A stretch of DNA of 27,113 bases from Oscillospiraceae bacterium. Its GTDB lineage: Bacteria; Bacillota; Clostridia; Oscillospirales; Ruminococcaceae. Numbering within the stretch: position 1 is the stretch's first letter; each line of letters opens with the position of its first letter. This document shows, piece by piece, positions 1-7,121 of the stretch. The notes beneath the pieces were generated by a model that saw only the letters and a list, made by a program, of their open reading frames with translations, was not told the DNA's origin and did no database searches. A program made the position numbers and the translations under genes. The stretch is taken from positions 1 through 27,113 of the forward strand of contig CAAGCE010000098.1 of assembly GCA_900768245.1 (NCBI GenBank), given 5' to 3'.

Positions 1-2
1 AC

Positions 3-329
3 AGCCTTGGTGCTGAACTGGGCAGGACTTCAGCCGAACGTACAAAAGCGGAAGCGGCATATGAGTATTTGCAGGATTTTCTCAAATCCGATTATGATAA
101 AATAAGGGAACAGGAAAATCTACGCATGCAGATAGAAAAATATCATGAGGGATTGGAGCTTCAGGAGGACGGCACATACAAGTCCGAGCCCGGACCCACG
201 GTGGAAAGAAATGCCGAGCTTGCTCATATCGCTGTGCGTGATGAACAGCGCAGACAATATGAGCAGAAGATAAGAGATGAACAGATGAGAAGAGAAAAAA
301 GCCGCAGATACAATGATTTTGAACGTTGA
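3..329 (+). CDS. C-terminal fragment of a mobile-element protein, unidentified (cut by window edge)
   Basis: The frame is open from the first base of the window, so this is only the last 108 codons of a longer gene; an internal TTG at 69 has no ribosome-binding site and is not a real start. The visible part is highly charged, rich in Glu, Arg and Lys, and predicted to be helical or coiled coil. It contains a short hydrophilic linker (GPTVERNAELAH) and a strongly basic, Arg-rich end. It lies just upstream of a TnpW-like gene and a serine recombinase, so it may be the tail of a relaxase, a mobilization protein or another transfer protein of the same element. I do not recognise a catalytic motif in the part that is present, so the function is left open. 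Confidence 0.5.
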   Translation, partial: SLGAELGRTSAERTKAEAAYEYLQDFLKSDYDKIREQENLRMQIEKYHEGLELQEDGTYKSEPGPTVERNAELAHIAVRDEQRRQYEQKIRDEQMRREKSRRYNDFER

Positions 330-401
330 CCGCAGGCTTTTACCAAACTAAAGGTTATTCCATTATATGAACAAAAGAAAATTTGAAAGGAGCATTTGCT
401 T

Positions 402-578
402 ATGAAAGAAAGAATAATTGAGCGTACCGTTAACGGTATAAAGGTCACTTCTCACATTCCCGAAGATGTGAGTGAGAGTTTCAAGCAGAATAAGATCAAT
501 CAGATCTATGATATTCTTGTTGCTGCCGATAAGAGAATTGATAAAGCGGACAAGCCCGAATCCGAGAAAACAGCGTAA
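402..578 (+). CDS. Small TnpW-like transposon protein
   Basis: A 58-residue protein. ATG at 402 is preferred over a TTG at 396 because AAAGGAG (386-392) sits nine bases upstream of it. It begins with a basic segment followed by a short beta-rich part (RTVNGIKVTSHIPED), then a Phe/Lys/Ile-rich helix (FKQNKINQIYDIL) and a charged tail. This layout resembles the small TnpW family found next to serine recombinases of Tn4451-like clostridial elements, whose role is unknown. The family assignment rests on size, pattern and position only. It lies 114 bp upstream of the recombinase and is separated from it by the recombinase promoter. Confidence 0.45.
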   Translation: MKERIIERTVNGIKVTSHIPEDVSESFKQNKINQIYDILVAADKRIDKADKPESEKTA

Positions 579-606
579 ATAAATTTGTAGATATCACTTT
601 AAAGTG

Positions 607-635
607 TTGAAATTCAGAGGCGGATATGTTATAAT
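607..635 (+). promoter_or_regulatory. Promoter of the serine recombinase
   Basis: TTGAAA (607-612) and a perfect TATAAT (630-635) are separated by exactly 17 bp, pointing to the recombinase gene 58 bp downstream. The left arm of a 13-bp inverted repeat overlaps the -35 box and spacer. Confidence 0.75.
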
Positions 636-664
636 GATTATGACGTAAAATCGCCTCTGAATTT
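610..664. repeat. 13-bp perfect inverted repeat straddling the recombinase promoter
   Basis: AAATTCAGAGGCG (610-622) and its exact complement CGCCTCTGAATTT (652-664) flank a 29-bp gap that contains the -10 box. The transcript would start between the arms, so this cannot be a hairpin of the normal mRNA. It is more likely a protein-binding operator or recombinase-related site. Read-through RNA from the left could fold it. Confidence 0.7.
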
Positions 665-692
665 ATATAAAACGTTTCGGAGGTAATTTAAA

Positions 693-2231
693 ATGAATAA
701 GTATATAGCAATTTATGTTCGCCGTTCTGTCAGTGATAAAGAAAAAGGAAACAACTCACTTTCCATTCCTGCCCAGATAGCGGACTGTATCAGGTTTGTC
801 GGAGAGGAGGCTTTTTACAAGGTTTACGAAGAGGACGGAAAGTCGGGCAAGGACATAAAGCACAGACCTGCATTCAGGCAGATGTTTGATGACTGCAAGG
901 AGGGGCTTGTTTCCAAAATTGTGGTGAAAAAGTATGACCGATTCAGCCGTAATATGCGTGAATATCTGAACATCACCGATGAGCTTGACAAGCTGGGAGT
1001 AAGTGTTGTTTCCCTTTGCGAGCCGTTCAATACGGACACCAAAGAGGGCAGAATGATGAGGAATAATCTTCTGAACTTTGCGGAGTTTGAGCGTGAAGCC
1101 ATAGCAGCGAGAGTAAAGGATTCATACGATACCAAAGCACAGGAAACAGGCTTTTATCAAGGCGGAGTAGTTTATTTCGGCTATCAGAGTTCAAGACAGA
1201 CCATAAACGGAAAGACAGGGTCTGTTCTCGTTCCGTATGATTCGGCTGTTACTGTCAGGGCAATGTTTGATGTTTATGCAAACCCCGAAGCATCGCTCCG
1301 AGATGTTATTCTGTATATAAACGAGAACAATCTCCCGATGGACGCTCCAAAAGGGGACGGCACAGTAACAAGGGGATTTGATGCTCCGAATATCGCTGCC
1401 GTACTGAAAAATCCACTTTATGTCAGGGCAGATAAGAATGTATATGAATATCTGCTGAAAAACAATTACCGCATAATTGATGATGTGGACGCATTTGACG
1501 GAAAGCATGGACTGTTCTGGCACAATTACAGGAGCAAGACCGACCGATATGTAAAGGTAGGGTATCACGAGGGACTTGTTGATGCGGACGTGTGGCTTGC
1601 GGTGCAGGACAAGTTTTCACATCATCAGATACCGATAAGAAAAGGCAAGGTTCTCCGTTCGTGGCTTGCAGGAATGATAAGATGCGGATATTGCGGTCAC
1701 GCTGTAAAGGTTGACTATACCCATAATCCAAAATCGGGAAATAGTTGGATTTATTTCACTTGCAGCGGATATAACAGTGTAAGAGGCTGCGATTCGAGCA
1801 GGATAAAGCTGAAAGTCAAGGACGTTGAACAGTCTGTTTATACGGCAATGAAAGCACATATTGAGGAATTTGAAGTCGCCAAGAAAAACGAGAGCAAGCC
1901 GTCAACCGAAGAGGACAGGCTCAAAGCGGAAATTCTCAAAATCGACAGCGAAACCGCAAGGCTGATGGAGAAGCTGGCTGATGCAGACGAGGTGCTTTTC
2001 GGGTACATACAGGACAGGATAAAGGTACTCCACAGCAACAAAACAGAGTATGAAAAGAGCCTTATGCTTATGGAACGCAAAATCAAAAAGGTGAATACAA
2101 AGCCTTTGATCGAGCCGCTTAACAGGTGGGACGAGCTTACCGTTGAAGAAAAAAATCAGCTTGCAATGCTGATGATAGATAAGATTTTCCTGTCCAATGA
2201 AAAAGGCGTTGAGATACGTTTCGGTTTTTGA
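693..2231 (+). CDS. Large serine recombinase (site-specific integrase/excisionase)
   Basis: A 512-residue member of the large serine recombinases (TnpX/Ccr type), which cut and rejoin DNA at short att sites through a 5'-phosphoserine link. An N-terminal resolvase domain (about 3-150) has the YVRRS motif with the catalytic Ser12 and the DRFSRN motif at 82-87. A Recombinase domain follows (about 155-310). A zinc ribbon has Cys331, Cys334, Cys357 and Cys366, and a charged coiled coil spans about 395-465. The length is normal for the family and no catalytic residue is missing. The start ATG follows CGGAGG at a normal distance. The gene has its own promoter and a strong terminator right after the stop, so it is monocistronic. 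It probably moves the element carrying the TnpW-like gene. Confidence 0.93.
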   Translation: MNKYIAIYVRRSVSDKEKGNNSLSIPAQIADCIRFVGEEAFYKVYEEDGKSGKDIKHRPAFRQMFDDCKEGLVSKIVVKKYDRFSRNMREYLNITDELDKLGVSVVSLCEPFNTDTKEGRMMRNNLLNFAEFEREAIAARVKDSYDTKAQETGFYQGGVVYFGYQSSRQTINGKTGSVLVPYDSAVTVRAMFDVYANPEASLRDVILYINENNLPMDAPKGDGTVTRGFDAPNIAAVLKNPLYVRADKNVYEYLLKNNYRIIDDVDAFDGKHGLFWHNYRSKTDRYVKVGYHEGLVDADVWLAVQDKFSHHQIPIRKGKVLRSWLAGMIRCGYCGHAVKVDYTHNPKSGNSWIYFTCSGYNSVRGCDSSRIKLKVKDVEQSVYTAMKAHIEEFEVAKKNESKPSTEEDRLKAEILKIDSETARLMEKLADADEVLFGYIQDRIKVLHSNKTEYEKSLMLMERKIKKVNTKPLIEPLNRWDELTVEEKNQLAMLMIDKIFLSNEKGVEIRFGF

Positions 2232-2236
2232 TAATG

Positions 2237-2266
2237 AAAATCGGGTATTCGGAGTACCCGATTTTT
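2237..2266 (+). terminator. Rho-independent terminator of the serine recombinase
   Basis: An 11-bp perfect stem (AAAATCGGGTA with TACCCGATTTT) with a 7-nt loop begins six bases after the recombinase stop and runs into TTTTT. Confidence 0.88.
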
Positions 2267-2295
2267 AAGGAATTTATAAAGCTCCTCTTGTTTTG

Positions 2296-3414
2296 ATGGG
2301 CAATCCTTTGATTAAGACGAAAAATGACCTTGAAGTTGAGGTTAATGAACTCAAGATACTTAAAGCCAATTTTGACAGGCAGAAGTATAATATGCAGGAC
2401 AATGTAATGGAAAAGCTTCCTCTTGATATTCAGAATACGCAGAACACCATAAATCATATAAAGGAAGATATACAGTTTGTTTCAGAGCAGAAACCGTTGA
2501 TTAATGAAGAAGGAAAGGAGTATTACCCGGTAACAATCAACGGAAAAGAATATGCTGATAAAGAAATGGTTGGAAAGTATATAGTTGCTCTTGCTCAGTC
2601 TGCAATGGAAAAGGAAAAGAGCATAGGTCAGTATAAAGGCTTTGAACTTTCCGTACTGTATGACAGCTTTCAGCAGAAAAATATGGCTTGCATTAAGAGT
2701 CCAAACAATGGCAAGAAGTATTACTGCCAGCTCAATATGGACGAGAATGTAAGTGCAGCAAGCAATATAAGACGTTTGGACAATCTCCTGAACAATACTC
2801 TCGGACAGCTGCTTATAAAGGCACAGGAAAATCTCACAAACTTTAACAGCGAATTGGAAATATCAAAAAAATCAATGAATGAACCATTTCCAAGAAACCG
2901 TGAACTTGAAGAAAACACAGAACGGCTCAAGGAAATTGAACTGGAATTACAGTCATCGGGTATGAAATGCAAGGACATTGAACTTGATTTGTATGAACAG
3001 CTTAATGAGCTTTTCCCTCAGATCATATCAAAAGAAAGCACATATATTCAGCTTGATGCAGGTGAAGCGTTTGATAAACTTAATGTTGAATGGGTATCTG
3101 AAAACGAAATAGCAGTATCACATACTTATGAGCAGAACGGTGATATAATGCGTGACCCTGAGATAGTGTTCAGCATTGATACAAATGATTTTACTGCAAC
3201 GGCAGTATCCTATGAAAACAGCAGCCTTGGAAAATATGAAATATATGATGAATCGGAAGAAAGTCGGGCAATGAAAGATGATTGCAATATTTTTGCATCT
3301 GAATGGTTTGATAATATTTCCGAGCAAGGCTATATTGTTTCAGGAAAAGAAAATGAAACTGTTGAACAGGAAGAACCTGAGCAGGAAGAGTTTGCTGTAA
3401 CAGCAGAAAGATAA
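2296..3414 (+). CDS. 5'-truncated remnant of a conjugative-element methylase/SNF2-helicase protein with C-terminal DUF6908-like domain
   Basis: A 372-residue frame with no convincing ribosome-binding site; it is open back to 2269, just after the recombinase terminator. The first residues (GNPLIKTKNDLEVEV) and the following coiled coil, the VTINGKEYADKE segment, the IGQYKGFELSVLYD segment and the RRLDNLLNN helix (about 1-225) match in pattern the tail of the very large N6-methylase/helicase proteins of Firmicutes conjugative elements. From about 250 on, a second domain with LDAGEAFDKLNVEW, EQNGDIMRDPE and an NIxxQGY pattern resembles the DUF6908-type domain common in such elements. The parent proteins are some 2000 residues or longer and their enzymatic domains are missing here. 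Interpretation: the recombinase element was inserted into this gene. Whether any product is made is doubtful. The acidic end (VEQEEPEQEE) is intact, and a terminator follows. Confidence 0.7.
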   Translation: MGNPLIKTKNDLEVEVNELKILKANFDRQKYNMQDNVMEKLPLDIQNTQNTINHIKEDIQFVSEQKPLINEEGKEYYPVTINGKEYADKEMVGKYIVALAQSAMEKEKSIGQYKGFELSVLYDSFQQKNMACIKSPNNGKKYYCQLNMDENVSAASNIRRLDNLLNNTLGQLLIKAQENLTNFNSELEISKKSMNEPFPRNRELEENTERLKEIELELQSSGMKCKDIELDLYEQLNELFPQIISKESTYIQLDAGEAFDKLNVEWVSENEIAVSHTYEQNGDIMRDPEIVFSIDTNDFTATAVSYENSSLGKYEIYDESEESRAMKDDCNIFASEWFDNISEQGYIVSGKENETVEQEEPEQEEFAVTAER

Positions 3415-3426
3415 AATTTTCATTCA

Positions 3427-3471
3427 GTCTATCGAAAAGGTCACCCGAAAGGGTGGCTTTTTTCGATAGAC
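3427..3471. terminator. Bidirectional terminator with nested hairpins
   Basis: A 12-bp outer repeat (GTCTATCGAAAA with TTTTCGATAGAC) encloses a GC-rich inner hairpin with a GAAA loop (GTCACCC/GGGTGGC) followed by six T. It ends the methylase-remnant transcript on the plus strand. It can also stop minus-strand transcription, 127 bp beyond the subtilase stop codon. The stretch 3472-3597 that follows holds no gene. Confidence 0.8.
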
Positions 3472-3597
3472 CAAATTGTTTTTGAGTATATTGCTTGCTG
3501 TGACAGTTATCTTGCAAAATAAAAATCAAGAACAGCATAGCATCTGATTTGTAACAGTAATAGTTTTAAGAAAATAATTTTTTCTGTGATTCTGATG

Positions 3598-5832
3598 TTA
3601 TGAAAAATCAATTTCCTCATTGATTTTTTCATGAATGTCGATTCTATTGGTAATGTCAATCTTATTTACAAGCCAACCGTTTAAGTTGCAATTTCTAATA
3701 AATTCGTCAATTCGATTAACGCCATTCATTTCCTTTAATGTTACAACAACTCCAAACCTAAGTCCGACACCGTCCTGAGGATCTAATCTGTTATTGGTCT
3801 TTATTTCCATACCCCAGTTTTTATTGGAATATGATTTTTTTGCAATCTTTTGTTCCTTTATTCTTTCTGATATATATTTGACATTATCCCATTTTCTAAA
3901 TCTTTCTCTTGCTTGCCCTTCAAGGATATAACTTTGCGCAGCCTCTAATGTTTCAATTTGATTTTGTTTGTCATCATTTATTTCATTAAGACTTCCGTTA
4001 TCTTTGATTCGTCCAAAATGAAGATTAAGTTCAGTATTTGTATAATCGACACCTTGAGATCTATCACAAATCGGAAAATAACACATAGTAGCTCTTGCGT
4101 AATAGGGGTAGCAGTTATCTTTCATAGGAACAGGAAAATGGTAATTATAAGTGTTCCATTTTTCACTTATATCTGTCACAACAAACCTTATTTCATCATC
4201 TTTGGTTTGAATGATATCTTCGATTCTAATTGGAACAATTCCATGACCATATAGAGCAACTTCTTCAGGAGTAGGTGCTTCGTTCCAGCCTCTTGCAGCA
4301 TCAATAATCATTGCTTTGGCAACTTCTCGATTTAAGCCTAATACGTCAATAAGATATGAAAGCTTTCTGGCGATCCAAGGTGCTGCATACGATGTGCCTG
4401 CAACTTTTGCAGCCCCTAATGGCTCACATACCTGAATATATTCTTCCTCGCTTCCACCATAGTAGCTTACATCTGGCTTTGCAAAGAAAGACAGTGCTAG
4501 CCCCTTTCGAGAATATTTAGTTGATAATCCACTTTTGGTCACGGCATTTACGACCATACTGTTGATCGAGTCAGCCGGCGATCCGATTTTAATAACATTT
4601 GGATTAGGTTTGTTCGTGCCGGCAACAACGAATATTACATTATTTTCATATTGAATCTTATCCAAAATGGCGGCTTCAGCAGAAATAAAATTATCATTAA
4701 CTTCCTGATTGCTGCCGAGAGAAATGTTCCATACTCTTATATCGGTATTTTCAGCAATGATCCTTTTTATTTGTTTAATAATTGTGAATGAAGAGAAATA
4801 GGCGCCAGTTGCTACACCAAAGTGTCGAACTTTAAATCTGCCGCAGCCGTCATCAAGCCATGGATTTAATTTGGGACCGTCTACAATTATTGATGTTACT
4901 GATGTACCATGTCGATAATCATTTTGAGTTTTAGGAAGAGCATCATCAACCATATCGTGATATTCTACCCACTCACTAAAATAAACGCTAGTATCAAATA
5001 AAGTATCTATGACACCAACTGTTGGTTCTATACCCGGGGAGGAAATGTACATCATTCCTTGAAGTGAATCTTTAATAAAATCTTCGGGTGATAGATCTGA
5101 TAAATTTTCTGTTGCCATTGATACAAGATAAGGCGCTTTTTCAAATAAAATTTTTGCTTGGTTTTCGTCCAGAAAAACAGTCCGATTATCCAATAGGCAG
5201 CTGGAGAGAATATCAATGCCTATATTTTTTAATAATTGTTTTGCATCTGTCTTAGTGTCATAAAGTGTTATGATGCTTTCTTTGAATGGTTTTGATGCCA
5301 TTTCAACTTCAAAATCATCAATATAGGATACATCTGCTATTACTTGCTTAAAAGTCGTTTTAGTCATATTTAACGAGGAGAAGTTTATTCGATTAAAGGC
5401 ATATTTATCATCAAAAATTGTTTTGGATATACCATTTTTAAAGAATAATTCCAAAATATTGTTTGATTGGATCAGTAAATCAACACTACGGGTTAAATCA
5501 TCGGAGTTTAAAAAATATGTTATAATATGTTTGTCTTTTTTAGCATTAAATTTTGCGCCAACAATAGCTGAATTGGAGTTTTCTCCTTTAAAAAGTCCTG
5601 ATATACGGTTTGATTTTGCAACAATTTTATTATAATAAACACTTATCAATACGCCGTTGAAAGGTTTATTTTCACTGCTCCAATACTTTTGTATTTGTAA
5701 AATTTTATTTTTCAGTTTAAGCAGCTGTTGGCTTGTAACTATCACTTTACTGTTCATTGCTGGACCGCCACCGCCTCCACCTTTACTAGCTTGAACAAGA
5801 CGTTTTCCCTTAAGTTCCAGTACATTATTCAT
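3598..5832 (-). CDS. ietS: Subtilisin-like serine protease (S8) of an IetAS-type defence/toxin-antitoxin pair
   Basis: A 744-residue protein with no signal peptide or membrane segment, so it should act in the cytoplasm. The subtilase core lies around 265-540. It has Asp276 in GVIDT, His308 in YRHGTS, oxyanion Asn407 in VVAGTN and Ser481 in GTSYAAP, so the catalytic set is complete. A long N-terminal region of about 260 residues with no recognised domain begins with an unusual run of six glycines (K17, G18-G23, P24). The C-terminal 200 residues are mixed alpha/beta. The gene starts two bases after the stop of the AAA ATPase gene, so the two are translationally linked. This gene order and pairing is that of IetAS, known from the Agrobacterium Ti plasmid as a stability (toxin-antitoxin) system and reported as an anti-phage system. 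Assignment is by architecture, not by alignment. The region is clearly richer in A+T than the chromosome to the right. Confidence 0.85.
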   Translation of the reverse strand: MNNVLELKGKRLVQASKGGGGGGPAMNSKVIVTSQQLLKLKNKILQIQKYWSSENKPFNGVLISVYYNKIVAKSNRISGLFKGENSNSAIVGAKFNAKKDKHIITYFLNSDDLTRSVDLLIQSNNILELFFKNGISKTIFDDKYAFNRINFSSLNMTKTTFKQVIADVSYIDDFEVEMASKPFKESIITLYDTKTDAKQLLKNIGIDILSSCLLDNRTVFLDENQAKILFEKAPYLVSMATENLSDLSPEDFIKDSLQGMMYISSPGIEPTVGVIDTLFDTSVYFSEWVEYHDMVDDALPKTQNDYRHGTSVTSIIVDGPKLNPWLDDGCGRFKVRHFGVATGAYFSSFTIIKQIKRIIAENTDIRVWNISLGSNQEVNDNFISAEAAILDKIQYENNVIFVVAGTNKPNPNVIKIGSPADSINSMVVNAVTKSGLSTKYSRKGLALSFFAKPDVSYYGGSEEEYIQVCEPLGAAKVAGTSYAAPWIARKLSYLIDVLGLNREVAKAMIIDAARGWNEAPTPEEVALYGHGIVPIRIEDIIQTKDDEIRFVVTDISEKWNTYNYHFPVPMKDNCYPYYARATMCYFPICDRSQGVDYTNTELNLHFGRIKDNGSLNEINDDKQNQIETLEAAQSYILEGQARERFRKWDNVKYISERIKEQKIAKKSYSNKNWGMEIKTNNRLDPQDGVGLRFGVVVTLKEMNGVNRIDEFIRNCNLNGWLVNKIDITNRIDIHEKINEEIDFS

Positions 5833-5834
5833 AA

Positions 5835-6893
5835 TTATTCACCCTCCTTGTTGATTTTCCTTGATACGGTACTTTTGGATTCACCTTTTAGCTTTTCAAT
5901 TTCTCTAACAGTAAATCCTTTTTCATAAAGCACAGTAATATCGGTGCTTTCAAGGTCTCCTATTAAATTATTATATAATCTTCTCAAATAATCGTGTTCA
6001 AGATTAATGTCGCTAAAAGCAAGAGATGTTTTTATAATATTTTTTAATTCACCTGGATAAGGAAGCTTTTCGGATGCATTTAAGATTTTTTTGAATAATC
6101 TTGTGTCTTTTGAAATACCCTTAAAATTTTTTGAGAATGATGAAAAATAATATTGTGCAACTTCAATTAGGTCTTCTTTGTTATAACGATCAAAATTTAT
6201 TACAGCATCAAATCTTCGGATTAATGCTTTATCAAATTTATCATACAAGTTAGTTGTGGCAATTATTACTATCTCTTTATTCAAATCTGTCAAACGATCA
6301 AATTCACGCAGGATTGTTGATGTAACACGTCCCATTTCACGTACATCATTTGAATTTATTCTATCTAAAGCAATGACATCAATTTCATCAAATAGAACAA
6401 CGATCTTGTTTGAATATGGCAAAGAATTGATTTCATTAAATATAATTGATATATTTTTGTTGGTTTGACCTAATTTGCTGTCAATTAAATTTTCAAAATC
6501 GACGCAGAATAAAGATCTATCTAAAAGTCTTGCAACATTTTTTGCGGCCTCTGTTTTTCCAGTTCCAGGTAACCCTTCAAATAAAAATTTGTTAATACCT
6601 ATATTATGATTAACAGCATTAATAATGCCTTTTATATCTTCTGAGATCGCAGAAGGCAGATTTAATGGCTCAACATTACGTGTATCAATTTGTTTAAGGA
6701 AATCACTCTCAAAGTCACTGCTTTGAGGTGCATATAAGTTGGACTCAGCTATTAAGCTCATTATATACTCAGCTAATTGGTCATCTCCAATGCTGTCAAA
6801 ATATCTTGCAATATTTATAGCTTCGTTTCTAAAGGCAGTTTCATTTTTTTCAATATGATATTTAATTAAATTTATTACATTTTGTTTTTTCAT
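5835..6893 (-). CDS. ietA: AAA+ ATPase of an IetAS-type pair, with C-terminal helix-turn-helix
   Basis: A 352-residue AAA+ protein of the FtsH/CDC48-like classical clade. An N-terminal helical region (1-80) precedes the ATPase module: Walker A GLPGTGKT (107-114), Walker B VVLFDEID (165-172), sensor-1 Asn215 in IATTN, and arginine fingers Arg226/Arg227 in ALIRRFD. A lid follows, with a PGELKN motif (280-285). The last 30 residues (about 320-347: YEKGFTVREIEKLKG, then SKSTVSRKI) read as a helix-turn-helix, which suggests DNA binding, perhaps at its own promoter. Start ATG is supported by GGGGAGGT seven bases upstream. It is the first gene of a two-gene operon with the subtilase. By analogy with Ti-plasmid IetA it would control or feed the protease; which partner is toxic here is not known. 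Confidence 0.85.
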   Translation of the reverse strand: MKKQNVINLIKYHIEKNETAFRNEAINIARYFDSIGDDQLAEYIMSLIAESNLYAPQSSDFESDFLKQIDTRNVEPLNLPSAISEDIKGIINAVNHNIGINKFLFEGLPGTGKTEAAKNVARLLDRSLFCVDFENLIDSKLGQTNKNISIIFNEINSLPYSNKIVVLFDEIDVIALDRINSNDVREMGRVTSTILREFDRLTDLNKEIVIIATTNLYDKFDKALIRRFDAVINFDRYNKEDLIEVAQYYFSSFSKNFKGISKDTRLFKKILNASEKLPYPGELKNIIKTSLAFSDINLEHDYLRRLYNNLIGDLESTDITVLYEKGFTVREIEKLKGESKSTVSRKINKEGE

Positions 6894-6915
6894 AGGCGCA
6901 ACCTCCCCTAAGAAT

Positions 6916-6944
6916 ACTATACACTATCTCTGGGACAAAGTCAA
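6916..6944 (-). promoter_or_regulatory. Promoter of the AAA ATPase-subtilase operon
   Basis: On the minus strand TTGACT (6944-6939) and TATAGT (6921-6916) are 17 bp apart. The expected start (about 6909) abuts the ribosome-binding site GGGGAGGT (6908-6901), so the 5' leader is only about 16 nt long. Confidence 0.75.
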
Positions 6945-6958
6945 TGCATTTTGGGACA
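6931..6958 (-). promoter_or_regulatory. Candidate operator: two TGTCCCA direct repeats 21 bp apart
   Basis: TGTCCCA occurs at 6958-6952 and 6937-6931 on the minus strand. One copy lies upstream of the -35 box and one inside the -35/-10 spacer. A 21-bp period is two helical turns, so both would face the same side of the DNA. The HTH of the ATPase is a candidate ligand (inference). Confidence 0.5.
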
Positions 6959-7061
6959 TTTTATTAGTGAATGGCTAGCTAAATGTATAAATAACCAAAA
7001 ATCACAATATATATTGTGCAACTATACAAAATCACAAGCTTTTGTCTATAATTAAACGACG

Positions 7062-7111
7062 AAAACAACGCTCCCCACAGTTTTGGCTAAGACTGTGGGG
7101 AGCGTTGTTTT
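7062..7111. terminator. 19-bp perfect inverted-repeat terminator
   Basis: AAAACAACGCTCCCCACAG (7062-7080) and its exact complement (7093-7111) enclose a 12-nt loop. The repeat begins ten bases past the stop of the DUF2971 gene (minus strand), with T-rich ends on both strands, and insulates that gene from the ATPase operon promoter. Confidence 0.85.
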
Positions 7112-7121
7112 GAGCGTTGCA

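Larger units (their letters stand above)
1..2295. mobile_element. Right part of a serine-recombinase integrative/mobilizable element (left end outside window)
   Basis: The stretch holds the end of an unidentified charged protein, a TnpW-like small protein and a large serine recombinase, the usual end module of Tn4451-like or IME-type elements. The proposed right border lies between the recombinase terminator (ends 2266) and 2296, because the next reading frame begins abruptly, without a ribosome-binding site, inside what looks like a conserved region of a conjugative-element methylase/helicase. The border is inferred from gene content; no att pair can be seen because the left end is missing. 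Confidence 0.5.
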
